Positions 13,959 through 23,183 are shown, counted from the stretch's first letter. The stretch is DNA of 26,211 nt from Gammaproteobacteria bacterium RIFCSPHIGHO2_12_FULL_38_11 (GCA_001801515.1 MGXX01000031.1:3017-29227), one strand, 5' to 3'. Numbers and translations: made by a program. Notes: generated from the letters alone by a model not told the origin.

Positions 13959-15005
13959 ATGAGCAAACTGTTATCTATCCTCGTTCTTTGCGGTGGGCAA
14001 TCCACTGAACATGATATTTCATTGTTATCAGCTAAAAATGTGATTGAACGATTAGATAAAAATAAATATGCCGTGTCTGTTGCGAAAATAGAACATAATG
14101 GATCCTGGGTTTTTTTTAAAACCGCAGACGATTTTTTCTCACGCTCACGCTCACACCTAATGCAAATTATGCCTGGCGATAAAAACCCCTTTGGTGTTCC
14201 TATTGATTGTATATTTCCTGTTTTACACGGAAAAAACGGTGAAGACGGCACCATTCAAGGCATGTTAGACATACTCAATATTCCTTATGTCGGTGCAGAT
14301 TGTTTGAGTTCAGCCATTGGCATGGATAAAGAAGTATTGAAACGATTATTAGAGGCGGCTGGTTTGCCGGTGGTTTCGCGTTGTTTAGTACGAAAGCAAG
14401 AAGCACAAACAATCCAGTATGCTGAGATAAGCAAAAAATTAGGCAAAACTGTTTTTATAAAACCCAACAGTTTGGGTTCGGCCATTGGCATAAATAAAGC
14501 TGTTGATGAAAAATCTTTTTATGAAGCGCTAAAAAATGCCTTTCAATATGATGAATATGTATTAATTGAAAAAGCGGTTATGGGTCGTGAAATTGAATGT
14601 TCTGTGCTAGGAAATGAAAATCCCAAAGTATCATTGCCAGGTGAAATCATCAATCACACAGAATTTTATTCCTTTGACGCAAAATATATCGATGGAGCAG
14701 CAGCGACGGTAAAAACACCTGCAGATTTGCCACCTGAATGTATTACGCAATTACAAATATTGGCAATAAAAGCGTATAAAACCTTGCGCACAGTGGGCAT
14801 GGCGCGCGTTGATTTCTTTTTTTCCCACGAAGGTGAAATTTTTATTAATGAAATTAATACCATTCCCGGATTTACCAATATCAGTATGTATCCTAAAAAC
14901 TGGGAAGTGAGTGGATTGTCTTATGTTGATTTGCTCGATGAATTAATTCAATTGGGTATTGAACGTTTTGCGTTTAAGCAATCGCTGGTGCGTATTTATA
15001 AATGA
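13959..15005 (+). CDS. ddl: D-alanine--D-alanine ligase
   Basis: Ddl makes the D-Ala-D-Ala dipeptide for peptidoglycan with ATP, in the cytoplasm. The product is 348 residues with an ATP-grasp fold and reads as DdlA-type. The N-terminal LCGGQSTEHDISLLSA holds the conserved Glu, HGKNGEDGTIQG (90-101) is the family signature, VFIKPNSLGSAIG lies in the ATP-binding domain, and FINEINTIPGFT near the end holds the metal ligands and the dipeptide-site loop. AAAGAGG precedes ATG 13959. The 3' end overlaps the convergent MFS gene by 10 bases. ddl is not usually located here; in many proteobacteria ddlB is in the ftsQA cluster, so this may be the only or a second ddl. Confidence 0.94.
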   Translation: MSKLLSILVLCGGQSTEHDISLLSAKNVIERLDKNKYAVSVAKIEHNGSWVFFKTADDFFSRSRSHLMQIMPGDKNPFGVPIDCIFPVLHGKNGEDGTIQGMLDILNIPYVGADCLSSAIGMDKEVLKRLLEAAGLPVVSRCLVRKQEAQTIQYAEISKKLGKTVFIKPNSLGSAIGINKAVDEKSFYEALKNAFQYDEYVLIEKAVMGREIECSVLGNENPKVSLPGEIINHTEFYSFDAKYIDGAAATVKTPADLPPECITQLQILAIKAYKTLRTVGMARVDFFFSHEGEIFINEINTIPGFTNISMYPKNWEVSGLSYVDLLDELIQLGIERFAFKQSLVRIYK

Positions 15006-16300
15006 ATCTTATCTAGTCGTCTTGCGCTAATCCCTAGCTCATAGGTGTCTTTCATTCGCAGCGCTGTAAAACAGGCAATAATTAAAAAAACAGGAATAAT
15101 TAATAAAGCAACTTGATAATTGCCAAGCGAGTAGTGTTCAATTTTATGATCAATTGATAATAAATTTAAGCAGTAGGCGAATAATGGTTGAATAATCATA
15201 CCGCTCACCATTACGCAGGCATTCATAAAACCCACTGCTGTTGCTGTTAATCGCAATTCAACTAAATCGCGAGTAATAGCAAAACAACTAATTTGTGCGC
15301 TTGAGAACAAGGCAAATAAAAACAATAATGCAGATAATAAAATATGCGGTAAACTTTGCGGAAATAAAATAATAGGTAAAAAGGTAAAACAGGATAATAA
15401 GCAGCCATAAAATAAAGTGCGTCGTCGAGAACCGAATTTTTCGGATAAATAACCATGCAAAGGTGACCCGACAAACCAACCTAAAAAAATCATATCAACA
15501 TAATAGCTTGCTGCATGGGCATCAATGTGTAATGCCTTTTGAAAATAAGAATTTCCCCATTGTTCGGCCAATAAAGACAATGATAAATAAAGAGAGCAAC
15601 CAATAAAGCCAGCTTGCAGCATTGTTTTTGAAGATAAGATTTTTATCAATGATGAACCCAGCACTTTAAAGTTTAATGGTTTTATTTTTCGTGCTTGCCC
15701 GCTAAATTCATGTTTGTCGTAAACAGAAAATAAAAATATGCCGTTTAATATCAGCCCCAACCAAACGCTGTCTGTGATAACGGGATGCCATCCCAGATGA
15801 TCGACAACCCAGCTCATCGCTGTTTCGCCGAACATAGCACCTAACATACCCAGTGATGTGCAAAGACCAACGAAAAAGGAAAAATAATGTCGGGGCAACC
15901 AATCGGCTGCTAACTTTAAAGCACCGACAAAGGCAAAGGCACTGCCTATGCCAATTAAAAAGCGTGCAAGACCAGCGATAAAATAGATGTGCGTTAAACC
16001 AAAAATCCATGTGCCAGAAACACAAATAATAATTGCCAAAATCAACACACGTCGTGCACCAAATCGATCAGTAATGATGCCGACCACCAATTGCAATGGT
16101 GTGTAAGCCCAGTAATACATCGAAGCAAGCAATCCCAGCCCGCCATCACTGATTACAAAATAGAGGCGTAATTGCTTGACCATTAGTCCGGGCTCTATGC
16201 GTAGTAAATATTCATAGGTGTAAAACAAAGCGGCCAGCGCACACACAAACCAAGCAAAATATAAGGATGAATGTACTTTTTGAGAAATAAATTTTTTCAA
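14996..16300 (-). CDS. MFS transporter
   Basis: A 434-residue inner-membrane carrier with about twelve hydrophobic segments in two halves, separated by a charged loop near residues 200-220. The MFS motif between segments 2 and 3 appears as GIITDRFGARRVL, and the matching loop in the second half is GYLSEKFGSRRRTL. The N-terminal YTYEYLLRIEPGLM resembles MFS proteins abundant in Legionella and Coxiella, but the substrate cannot be read from sequence. The start is a TTG at 16300, preceded by TAGGAA at 7 bases; the next ATG lies after the first membrane segment. It is 46 bases downstream of the lyase gene on the same strand, so the two may form an operon in which this carrier imports or exports a related organic acid. 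That link is inference. Confidence 0.85.
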   Translation of the reverse strand: MKKFISQKVHSSLYFAWFVCALAALFYTYEYLLRIEPGLMVKQLRLYFVISDGGLGLLASMYYWAYTPLQLVVGIITDRFGARRVLILAIIICVSGTWIFGLTHIYFIAGLARFLIGIGSAFAFVGALKLAADWLPRHYFSFFVGLCTSLGMLGAMFGETAMSWVVDHLGWHPVITDSVWLGLILNGIFLFSVYDKHEFSGQARKIKPLNFKVLGSSLIKILSSKTMLQAGFIGCSLYLSLSLLAEQWGNSYFQKALHIDAHAASYYVDMIFLGWFVGSPLHGYLSEKFGSRRRTLFYGCLLSCFTFLPIILFPQSLPHILLSALLFLFALFSSAQISCFAITRDLVELRLTATAVGFMNACVMVSGMIIQPLFAYCLNLLSIDHKIEHYSLGNYQVALLIIPVFLIIACFTALRMKDTYELGISARRLDKIHL

Positions 16301-16346
16301 GAAATTTTCCTAAATGATAAATGGTTGGCAATAAGTTTAGTTCTGA

Positions 16347-17207
16347 TTAGGTTTTGGTAAGTTTATCTATTGCAAAATATTGAGCGGTTCCAACGATTTT
16401 TTCACGTTCATTAAACGTGACTAATTGATCAAGCACCGCTTCACTATTTCCATTTTGCTGGATTGCTGACAACGTTGTTTGCATTGCTTTAATGGCTGCT
16501 CTTTGAAGGTCAGAAGGGATGATAACAACACAATAACCTAATTCTTGCAGCTTGGGTAATGGCACAACAGGTGTTTTTCCGCCATGAAATTGATTAATTA
16601 ATTTTGGGCCTGGAATTGTTTTGGCAATCATTTCAATTTGTTGAATGGTTTCAGGTGCTTCAACAAAAATCATATCCGCACCCGCTTTTTTGTAGGCTTT
16701 TGCTCTGAGAATGGCGTTGTCAAATCCTTCTACTGCTATAGCATCTGTGCGCGCTATCAATACAAATTCTGGATTAGATAAGGAACTGCGTGCAATACGT
16801 ATTTTATGACACATTTCATCGGTGGAAACTAAGGTTTTATCATCCAAATGACCGCAACGTTTTGGAAAAGTTTGATCTTCCAAATGTAATCCCGCTACGC
16901 CGATACGTTCAAACTCAAGTACGGTGCGTCTGACATTAAGCGCATTTCCAAATCCCGTATCTGCATCAGCAATAATGGGTAATCCAGTTACATTAACGAT
17001 GTGAGAAATACTGGCGCACACCTCAGTCATACTTAATAAACCAATGTCAGGATAACCCGTACTTCGGGCAATTGCCCCACCGCTGGCATAAAGAACAGGA
17101 AATCCTGCTTGTTTTGCCAGTAATGCAGATAACCCATCGCTCACACCGGGAGCAACCAATATTTTCCCGCTGTTAATGAAATTTCGTAAAACCTGCACTG
17201 CATTCAT
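16347..17207 (-). CDS. isocitrate lyase/PEP mutase superfamily protein (lyase type)
   Basis: A 286-residue TIM-barrel enzyme. DADTGFG (81-87) and LEDQ (109-112) hold the metal-binding acidic residues. KRCGH (116-120) contains the catalytic cysteine of carbon-carbon lyases such as methylisocitrate and dimethylmalate lyase; PEP mutases lack that cysteine, so a lyase is more likely. IARTDAIAVEG (151-161) is also conserved. It is close in length to PrpB but no other prp gene is present, and the loop after KRCGH (LDDKTLVST) differs from PrpB, so I do not assign that name. ATG 17207 is preceded by AAGGGATG. It diverges from dnaE across a 198-base gap. Confidence 0.82.
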   Translation of the reverse strand: MNAVQVLRNFINSGKILVAPGVSDGLSALLAKQAGFPVLYASGGAIARSTGYPDIGLLSMTEVCASISHIVNVTGLPIIADADTGFGNALNVRRTVLEFERIGVAGLHLEDQTFPKRCGHLDDKTLVSTDEMCHKIRIARSSLSNPEFVLIARTDAIAVEGFDNAILRAKAYKKAGADMIFVEAPETIQQIEMIAKTIPGPKLINQFHGGKTPVVPLPKLQELGYCVVIIPSDLQRAAIKAMQTTLSAIQQNGNSEAVLDQLVTFNEREKIVGTAQYFAIDKLTKT

Positions 17208-17405
17208 ATTTTTACATCCCTTATTGCCACTCAGATTCTGTATTTTAATTCAAGCATATTCTGCTATAAGTACTATTTTGAAACAATGACTTTTATGACC
17301 GGTATTTATTGTAACATAGACTGCATGACAGAATATCGGTAAAATTTCATGTGGCGTTTGTATGCCATTTTTAGTATTGACACATGTTGCAAATGAGTTT
17401 ACAAA

Positions 17406-20400
17406 ATGCCTCAATTCATCCACCTTAAATCGCACTCTGAATACTCGCTTGTCGATAGCATTCTTGATATCGATTCACTGGTGAAAGCGGCTGTTGACAA
17501 TAAAATGCCAGCGATTGCAATTACTGATCGTGTTAATTTATTTGGTCTGATTAAGTTTTATAAAAAAGCACTGGAGTCGGGCGTAAAACCTATTATTGGC
17601 TCTGATCTCATATTAAAAGAAAACAAAGAATTTTTTTTATTGACAGCGCTTTGCAAAAACAACAAAGGTTACGCCAATCTTCGTGAATTAATTTCTAAGG
17701 CGTATTTACAAGGACAAATCAATAATATCCCGACTATTTCATGGGAATGGTTAATTCAACACCGCGAAGGTTTAATTGTTTTATCGGGTGGTCGATATGG
17801 GGATATGGGTAAAGCATTTCTATCAGAGGATGCGCCTCTAGCGCTTCAACGCATAACGCGTTGGAAAAATTTTTTCCCCAATGATTTTTATTTAGAATTA
17901 CAGCGAACTAATCGTGATGGCGAAGAACGATATTTGCAATCTGCAATTCAATTAGCAGAACAATTTTCTGTGCCGGTGGTTGCAACCAATGATGTGCGAT
18001 TTTTAACAGCAGCAGATTTTGATGCGCATGAAGCCCGCGTGTGTATTCAGTCTAGTCGTGTGTTGAGTGATACTAAACGTCCGAAAAATTACAGTGATCA
18101 ACAATATTTTCGCACCGCGGCTGAGATGGCGGCATTATTTTCAGATATTCCAGAAGCACTGCAAAATACGGTGGAAATTGCAAAGCGGTGTACAGTAGAA
18201 TTGCGATTGGGTGAAGCTTTTTTGCCGCAATTTCCATTACCCAATGGTATTCACCTAGAAAATTATTTTGAAAAAAAAGCAGATGAAGGATTACGCGAAA
18301 GGCTACCAACGCATTTGGACGTCCCTGTTACTTATTACAAACGTCTTAAACACGAACTTTCTGTTATTAATAAAATGGGCTTTGCCGGCTATTTTTTAAT
18401 TGTTGCTGACTTTATCGCTTGGGCAAAAGCCAATAAAATCCCCGTTGGCCCGGGTCGTGGATCGGGTGCAGGCTCATTGGTTGCATATGCATTGGGTATC
18501 ACTGGATTAGATCCGTTGGAACACGAATTATTATTTGAGCGGTTTTTAAATCCAGAGCGGGTATCGATGCCAGACTTTGATATTGATTTTTGCATGGATA
18601 ATCGCGATCGTGTGATTGAATATGTCTCAGAAAAATACGGACGCGATGCTGTATCGCAAATTATTACCTATGGCACGATGGCGGCGAAAGCGGTTATACG
18701 CGATGTAGGACGTGTATTGAGTTACCCTTATGGATTTGTCGATAAAATTGCAAAATTAATTCCTTTTGAAATTGGCATAACATTAGAAAAAGCATTAACG
18801 CAAGAAGTTGAGCTTGCAAAATTATATGCAAGCGATAATGAAGTGACTACTTTAATTAATTTGGCAAAAAAATTGGAAGGATTAGCGCGTAATGCAGGAA
18901 AGCATGCGGCTGGCGTGGTGATTGCATCAACGAAATTAACGGATTTTGCGCCACTTTATTGTGAAGCGGGTTCAAATCAAATTGTGACACAATTTGATAA
19001 AGATGATGCGGAAGCGGTGGGCTTAGTGAAATTCGATTTTTTAGGGTTGCGCACCTTAACAATTATTCAATGGGCGGTGGATGCGATTAATGCTGTTCCC
19101 CCCTTTGAAAAAGGGGGGCTAGAGGGGATTTTAAACATTGAAAAAATCCCATTAAATGACCCTAAAACCTTCGCGCTTCTTCAATCCTGCGCAACGACCG
19201 CCGTATTCCAATTTGAATCACGTGGTATGAAGGATTTAATTCGTCGCATACAACCTGATTGTTTCGATGAATTAACCGCAATCGGTGCATTATATCGTCC
19301 TGGCCCCTTGGAATCAGGCATGGTGGATGATTTTATAAATCGAAAACAAGGTCGTGATAAGGTCCATTACTTTCATCCTGATATCGAATTTATTTTAAAG
19401 CCAACCTATGGTGTGATTTTATATCAAGAACAAGTGATGCAAATCGCGCAAGTATTATCAGGTTATTCACTCGGTGCCGCCGATTTGTTACGTCGTGCGA
19501 TGGGTAAGAAAAAACCAGAAGAAATGGCAAAGCAGCGTGATTCTTTTGTGAATGGGGCTAAAAATCGCGGTGTAGATGAAAAAATTGCAGCCCATATTTT
19601 TGATATCATGGAAAAATTCTCGGGCTATGGATTTAATAAATCCCATTCTGCAGCCTACGCATTAATTTCATATCAAACGGCCTATTTAAAAGCGCATTAT
19701 CCTGCTGAATTTATGGCAGCTGTTTTATCGTCTGATATGGATAATACAGATAAAGTGGTTGGTTTTTATCATGAATGTCAGTCGATGAAATTAGTCGTGT
19801 TAAGGCCGAATATCAATAACAGCGATTATCGATTTAGCGTGAGTGGGAGCGAAAGCGCGAATCAGCACGCACGTGTGAGCGTTAGAGAACGAGTAAGTGC
19901 GTTTGGTTGTATTAAATACGGACTCGGTGCGATTAAAGGCGTTGGTGCAGCCGCTGCCAAACATATTGTCGAAGAACGAAACAATAACGGCCTGTATAAA
20001 GATCTTTTTAATTTTTGCGAACGTTTAAATTTACACACGGTTTCGCGTCGTACAATAGAACCATTAATTCGTTCTGGTGCAATGGATGATTTTAAAGTAA
20101 ATCGCGCTACTTTATTGGCGTCGATTGACAAAGCAATTAAAGCCGCTGAACAAAAAAGCAAATCACAGATATCCGGACAGGCTGATTTATTTGGCGAAAT
20201 TGCAGAAGAAAATGCATTGCCTGATTATCAATTTATAAAAAATGAAGATGCATTAATGAAATTGGAAGGTGAAAAAGCCGTATTGGGACATTATTTGAGC
20301 GGGCATCCTATTAAAATCTATGAAAATGAATTATCACATTTAACCACCAGCCAATTTAATGCGTTATCTAGCCATATTGGTAAAACAGCTACCGTCGCAG

Positions 20401-20888
20401 GATTATTAATTAATATAAAACGAATCATCACAAAAGCGGGTAAGCGCATGGCGGTTTTATCGCTAGAAGACCGAACGGGTGTTGTAGAAATCACCGTATT
20501 TAATAAACTACTAGAAGAAGTGTCGCCTTACTTAGAGAAAAATCACATTTATATTGTTCACGGGAAAGTAGAAGAAGATAGTTTTAATCAAAATGTTCGC
20601 ATGCTTGCAGAGTCAATTGAACAGTTGGATATTAAGCGTGCGCAATTGGCAAAGCGATTGGTGATTTTTGTCGATTCAGAAAGTAGGGTAACACAATTGT
20701 TGGAAGAGTTGGCGCCGGTGATGCAACCATTTTGCGGCGGTGATTGTCCGATTGAGCTGATTTATAAAACTGAGACAGCAAAAGCAACCCTAAAAATGGG
20801 CGAAAAATGGAGCGTGCATCCAACAAATACCTTGCTTGCACAATTAAAGCAATTGTGTGGTGAAGCGTTTGTCAAAGTAGGGTATTAA
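17406..20888 (+). CDS. dnaE: DNA polymerase III alpha subunit
   Basis: The catalytic subunit of the replicative polymerase: 1160 residues, equal in length to E. coli DnaE. The N-terminal PHP domain begins FIHLKSHSEYSLVDS; the palm has PDFDIDF with D390 and D392, and the third catalytic aspartate is D544 in VKFDFLGLRTL. KKKPEEMAKQR and GYGFNKSHSAAYALISYQTAYLKAHYPAEF are in the fingers, and an OB domain (TVAGLLINIKR) and tau-binding C-terminus follow. Two repeats are in frame: a palindromic one encoding VPPFEKGGLEGI (564-575) and family B encoding about residues 812-832, just before GLGAIKG. E. coli has only a short turn at the second site. Both lie at surface-type variable positions, and no catalytic motif is disturbed. 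The start is supported by alignment to known DnaE; the ribosome site is weak. Confidence 0.97.
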   Translation: MPQFIHLKSHSEYSLVDSILDIDSLVKAAVDNKMPAIAITDRVNLFGLIKFYKKALESGVKPIIGSDLILKENKEFFLLTALCKNNKGYANLRELISKAYLQGQINNIPTISWEWLIQHREGLIVLSGGRYGDMGKAFLSEDAPLALQRITRWKNFFPNDFYLELQRTNRDGEERYLQSAIQLAEQFSVPVVATNDVRFLTAADFDAHEARVCIQSSRVLSDTKRPKNYSDQQYFRTAAEMAALFSDIPEALQNTVEIAKRCTVELRLGEAFLPQFPLPNGIHLENYFEKKADEGLRERLPTHLDVPVTYYKRLKHELSVINKMGFAGYFLIVADFIAWAKANKIPVGPGRGSGAGSLVAYALGITGLDPLEHELLFERFLNPERVSMPDFDIDFCMDNRDRVIEYVSEKYGRDAVSQIITYGTMAAKAVIRDVGRVLSYPYGFVDKIAKLIPFEIGITLEKALTQEVELAKLYASDNEVTTLINLAKKLEGLARNAGKHAAGVVIASTKLTDFAPLYCEAGSNQIVTQFDKDDAEAVGLVKFDFLGLRTLTIIQWAVDAINAVPPFEKGGLEGILNIEKIPLNDPKTFALLQSCATTAVFQFESRGMKDLIRRIQPDCFDELTAIGALYRPGPLESGMVDDFINRKQGRDKVHYFHPDIEFILKPTYGVILYQEQVMQIAQVLSGYSLGAADLLRRAMGKKKPEEMAKQRDSFVNGAKNRGVDEKIAAHIFDIMEKFSGYGFNKSHSAAYALISYQTAYLKAHYPAEFMAAVLSSDMDNTDKVVGFYHECQSMKLVVLRPNINNSDYRFSVSGSESANQHARVSVRERVSAFGCIKYGLGAIKGVGAAAAKHIVEERNNNGLYKDLFNFCERLNLHTVSRRTIEPLIRSGAMDDFKVNRATLLASIDKAIKAAEQKSKSQISGQADLFGEIAEENALPDYQFIKNEDALMKLEGEKAVLGHYLSGHPIKIYENELSHLTTSQFNALSSHIGKTATVAGLLINIKRIITKAGKRMAVLSLEDRTGVVEITVFNKLLEEVSPYLEKNHIYIVHGKVEEDSFNQNVRMLAESIEQLDIKRAQLAKRLVIFVDSESRVTQLLEELAPVMQPFCGGDCPIELIYKTETAKATLKMGEKWSVHPTNTLLAQLKQLCGEAFVKVGY
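19098..19118. repeat. palindromic repeat inside dnaE (family C)
   Basis: Perfect nine-base arms, CCCCCCTTT and AAAGGGGGG, surround GAA. The downstream flank CTAGAGGGGATTTTAAA resembles the tail of a widespread bacterial palindromic repeat, whose translation is often recognisable as PPFEKGG.GGI. Here it is in frame and encodes PPFEKGGLEGI of DnaE. Confidence 0.8.
19839..19901 (+). repeat. family B dispersed repeat, copy 2 (inside dnaE)
   Basis: It starts GTGAGTGGGAGCGAAAGCGC and ends AGTAAGTGCG, matching the skp-lpxD copy at 3135-3202. It differs by a few small deletions and by loss of the GGGAAGC/GCTTCCC hairpin. Its 63 bases are exactly 21 codons, so the dnaE frame is kept. Confidence 0.8.
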
Positions 20889-20889
20889 T

Positions 20890-22743
20890 CTACATTGTAA
20901 CGCATTTATGTTCACGCTTTTCCTGTGTTTTCAATAGATCCTTTTCCGCATTTAGCATTTTTTTCTCTAATATTTCAAGTTCATTGGGTGTAAAACAGGC
21001 ATCTGAATTAAAGTGGTTTTTTATTTCTTGTAGTTTGTAATTGGCTATCTGCACCTTTTTTCTATTTTCATTTCTAACGTTTGCAGTGAGGGCTGGTTTT
21101 GAATAAAAAGCTTTTATTTTTGTTTCTTCTTGATAAGTTTCAAATATATTTTTTATCTGTGTAATCCCTTTTTGCCCTAGGTGAACAGGTACTCTTAAAC
21201 ACAATCTCGACAAAAAATCATCGGTAAACATAAATTCAAGCTTTTTATAATTTTTGATATTGAGTTTCACGACGAGCTCTGAAAGAGAGGGGAGCGCGGT
21301 TTTATTGAGGATAATAAAATGTGAAAATGCATTGCTGGGGATAAATTCATTTATTTTTTCATGTTCCTCAGTCAAATCGACATAAAAATATTCAAAAAAT
21401 AGCAACAGGCCTTTGGTTTGATTTTCGGAAAAAGTGCAGTTAAATTTTCTTAATGTTATTTCAGCTGGCGCCAATGGGTTTAATTTTGCGGCTGTGTGTG
21501 CCAAGCAATGAATAATGCACTGATAGCTCGGGCGTTTTGAAGGATGGTTGTTTTTCATCATATTAATAAGAGAATGTAAACCTGATTTCACCTCGCTGAA
21601 ATTATTGGGAATTAATGCATAAAAGTCATAAAGTGATTGACCCAATGCATATATGTCCGATGAAAAACTATATTTAAAATTAGATTCGATGTAAGTGTCG
21701 GGTGATAATCCGTATATTTCTGGGGCAATGTAGTTGAGTGTTCCGCATATTGGGTTAGTTTTCATTGATTTTTTTTCATTTGTGTTTAATGTAGCTAGCC
21801 CAAAATCACCAATGATGGGATTGTAATTTGCATCTAAAAAAATATTTTCGGGTTTAATGTCTCTGTGAATAATGTTTAGACTGTGAATTTGTTGAAGTTG
21901 TTTTGTGGTGTTAATAAAAATTTCAAAAACCTGCATAAAACCTATTTTTGCTTTTTCCAATAGTTCTAAAACAGAAAATAAACTATGTGGAAAATAGGGC
22001 ATAAAGAAAAATACTTTGTTTTTTTCTAAAGACAGGGCAAATAATAAATGTAATTGAGTTAATTCCAGGAAAAATCTTTCATTGGCTAATAGCGTGTAAT
22101 TGTCCTTATTACCTATACGAACCCAACATTTCTTGACAGCAATAGTTTCGCCGGTCCTTGCTGTTAGTCGTTTGATGATTCCGTACGAACCAACATTAAC
22201 ATAGCTTCTGGGCGATAAAGATGCGTAAATTTTACCATTAACATTGTAGAAAGGGTGTTGTAATGTAATTTCCTTTTTTTGATTATGCTCGTTGGTTATT
22301 GTTACTTGGATAAAAACTTTTTTATGGGTAGGTAATTTTGAACATCGTGGGGCGTCCTTTAGATGATAGCGTGCACTTGCCCATACACAAGCCCATTTCT
22401 GCGGATCGTAAGTGTGGGGTCGTTGTCCAGAAGGTAATAATTTCTTGTTTTTATCTTCATCTGTGTAAAGCATATAAATGCCATTTCTCAATACGATAAA
22501 AGGATGGTTAAAAGTAACTGTTTCTTTGCTGGTTTGAATGTTAGAAGAGTATGCAATAGCTTGTGTGGCTGTTGAGCATGGTAATTTTAATTGCTTAGGA
22601 TGTGCTGCAAAATAAGCTTGGGCTACTGCAAATTCATCAGGGTCAATAATATTGCTTGAATCAATTTTTTTATACGTTACCGCGTTGCTATTTTCTGAGA
22701 ATGTGTATACCGCTTGTTCTGAGGGCTTCATGTCGATGCGCAT
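20890..22743 (-). CDS. eukaryotic-type Ser/Thr protein kinase, effector-like
   Basis: A 617-residue protein with a complete Hanks-type kinase domain at about 180-415. The glycine loop is NVGSYG (183-188), AVKK has K204 as the likely ATP-binding lysine, HRDIKPEN has catalytic D295, DFG has D313, and GTLNYIAPE ends at E342. SSDIYALG (D363) and R404 are the conserved helix F and I residues, so activity is expected. The N-terminal 180 residues contain two similar segments, HPFIVLRNGIY (80-90) and HPFYNVNGKIY (163-173), probably an internal duplication. The last 60 residues are charged helix, perhaps coiled coil. There is no membrane segment, unlike PknB-type signalling kinases, which favours a secreted or cytosolic enzyme; Legionella LegK proteins are a precedent. 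ATG 22743 is preceded by AAGAGATG. It is convergent with dnaE, one base apart, and follows a small gene with a PmrA-like promoter. Confidence 0.87.
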   Translation of the reverse strand: MRIDMKPSEQAVYTFSENSNAVTYKKIDSSNIIDPDEFAVAQAYFAAHPKQLKLPCSTATQAIAYSSNIQTSKETVTFNHPFIVLRNGIYMLYTDEDKNKKLLPSGQRPHTYDPQKWACVWASARYHLKDAPRCSKLPTHKKVFIQVTITNEHNQKKEITLQHPFYNVNGKIYASLSPRSYVNVGSYGIIKRLTARTGETIAVKKCWVRIGNKDNYTLLANERFFLELTQLHLLFALSLEKNKVFFFMPYFPHSLFSVLELLEKAKIGFMQVFEIFINTTKQLQQIHSLNIIHRDIKPENIFLDANYNPIIGDFGLATLNTNEKKSMKTNPICGTLNYIAPEIYGLSPDTYIESNFKYSFSSDIYALGQSLYDFYALIPNNFSEVKSGLHSLINMMKNNHPSKRPSYQCIIHCLAHTAAKLNPLAPAEITLRKFNCTFSENQTKGLLLFFEYFYVDLTEEHEKINEFIPSNAFSHFIILNKTALPSLSELVVKLNIKNYKKLEFMFTDDFLSRLCLRVPVHLGQKGITQIKNIFETYQEETKIKAFYSKPALTANVRNENRKKVQIANYKLQEIKNHFNSDACFTPNELEILEKKMLNAEKDLLKTQEKREHKCVTM

Positions 22744-22782
22744 TTATTTACATCTCTTGTATAAATTCGATTAAACGACGAT

Positions 22783-22794
22783 TTTCTCGAGAAA
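22783..22794. repeat. 12-base perfect palindrome between the kinase and the small gene
   Basis: TTTCTCGAGAAA lies in the 110-base gap upstream of the kinase start. It could be a protein-binding site, but no promoter elements align with it. Low weight. Confidence 0.3.
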
Positions 22795-22853
22795 TTCATT
22801 TGCCATATTCACAAATACTAGCAAAAATGCGTTGTTTTTCGCTATCCTTAGCT

Positions 22854-23147
22854 TTATTTTTTTGCTTGGATACTTTTACTTTGTTCGTATATTGGAAATT
22901 CAATATTATATATTGCTGGTGGAAAAAAGGTGAATTTGTTTGGTTTAGAAGAAGATGTAATGACGGGGCGATTTTTCTCCACTGTTTTTTTTGCTTCATG
23001 TATTGCCGCTTGTTCATCTGGACTGAGTTTTACGCCATAATTATTTGCTAGCCATGTTTTGCTTGAACTGAGGATTGCATAAGCATTCTTTAAAGTATTT
23101 TCACGCATTTCGGTAGCATTTGTTAAATCATCTGTTGAGATTGTCAT
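22854..23147 (-). CDS. small hypothetical protein upstream of the kinase
   Basis: A 97-residue soluble, polar protein with no recognisable domain. It is likely real because AGGAGA sits at a normal distance before ATG 23147, and a promoter-like block with an 11-bp-period direct repeat lies just upstream. The first two thirds look helical (TDDLTNATEMRENTLKNAYAIL, with other charged helices to about residue 58), and the end is basic. It precedes the kinase by 110 bases on the same strand, so the two may be co-expressed. Possible roles such as kinase partner or secreted co-factor are speculation. Confidence 0.6.
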   Translation of the reverse strand: MTISTDDLTNATEMRENTLKNAYAILSSSKTWLANNYGVKLSPDEQAAIHEAKKTVEKNRPVITSSSKPNKFTFFPPAIYNIEFPIYEQSKSIQAKK

Positions 23148-23183
23148 TGGGTGTTCTCCTGGTTGATCTGAAATTAGAGTTTA

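Noticed and set aside
14138..14156. CTCACG-type triplets in ddl as a possible reverse family B copy
   Set aside because: Only a short run of similar hexamers matches and the ends of the family are absent; it is probably chance.
17377..17405. TTGACA, 17-base spacer, TACAAA just before dnaE
   Set aside because: Good spacing, but transcription would begin inside or after the dnaE start codon, and the start is fixed by alignment of the N-terminus with known DnaE.
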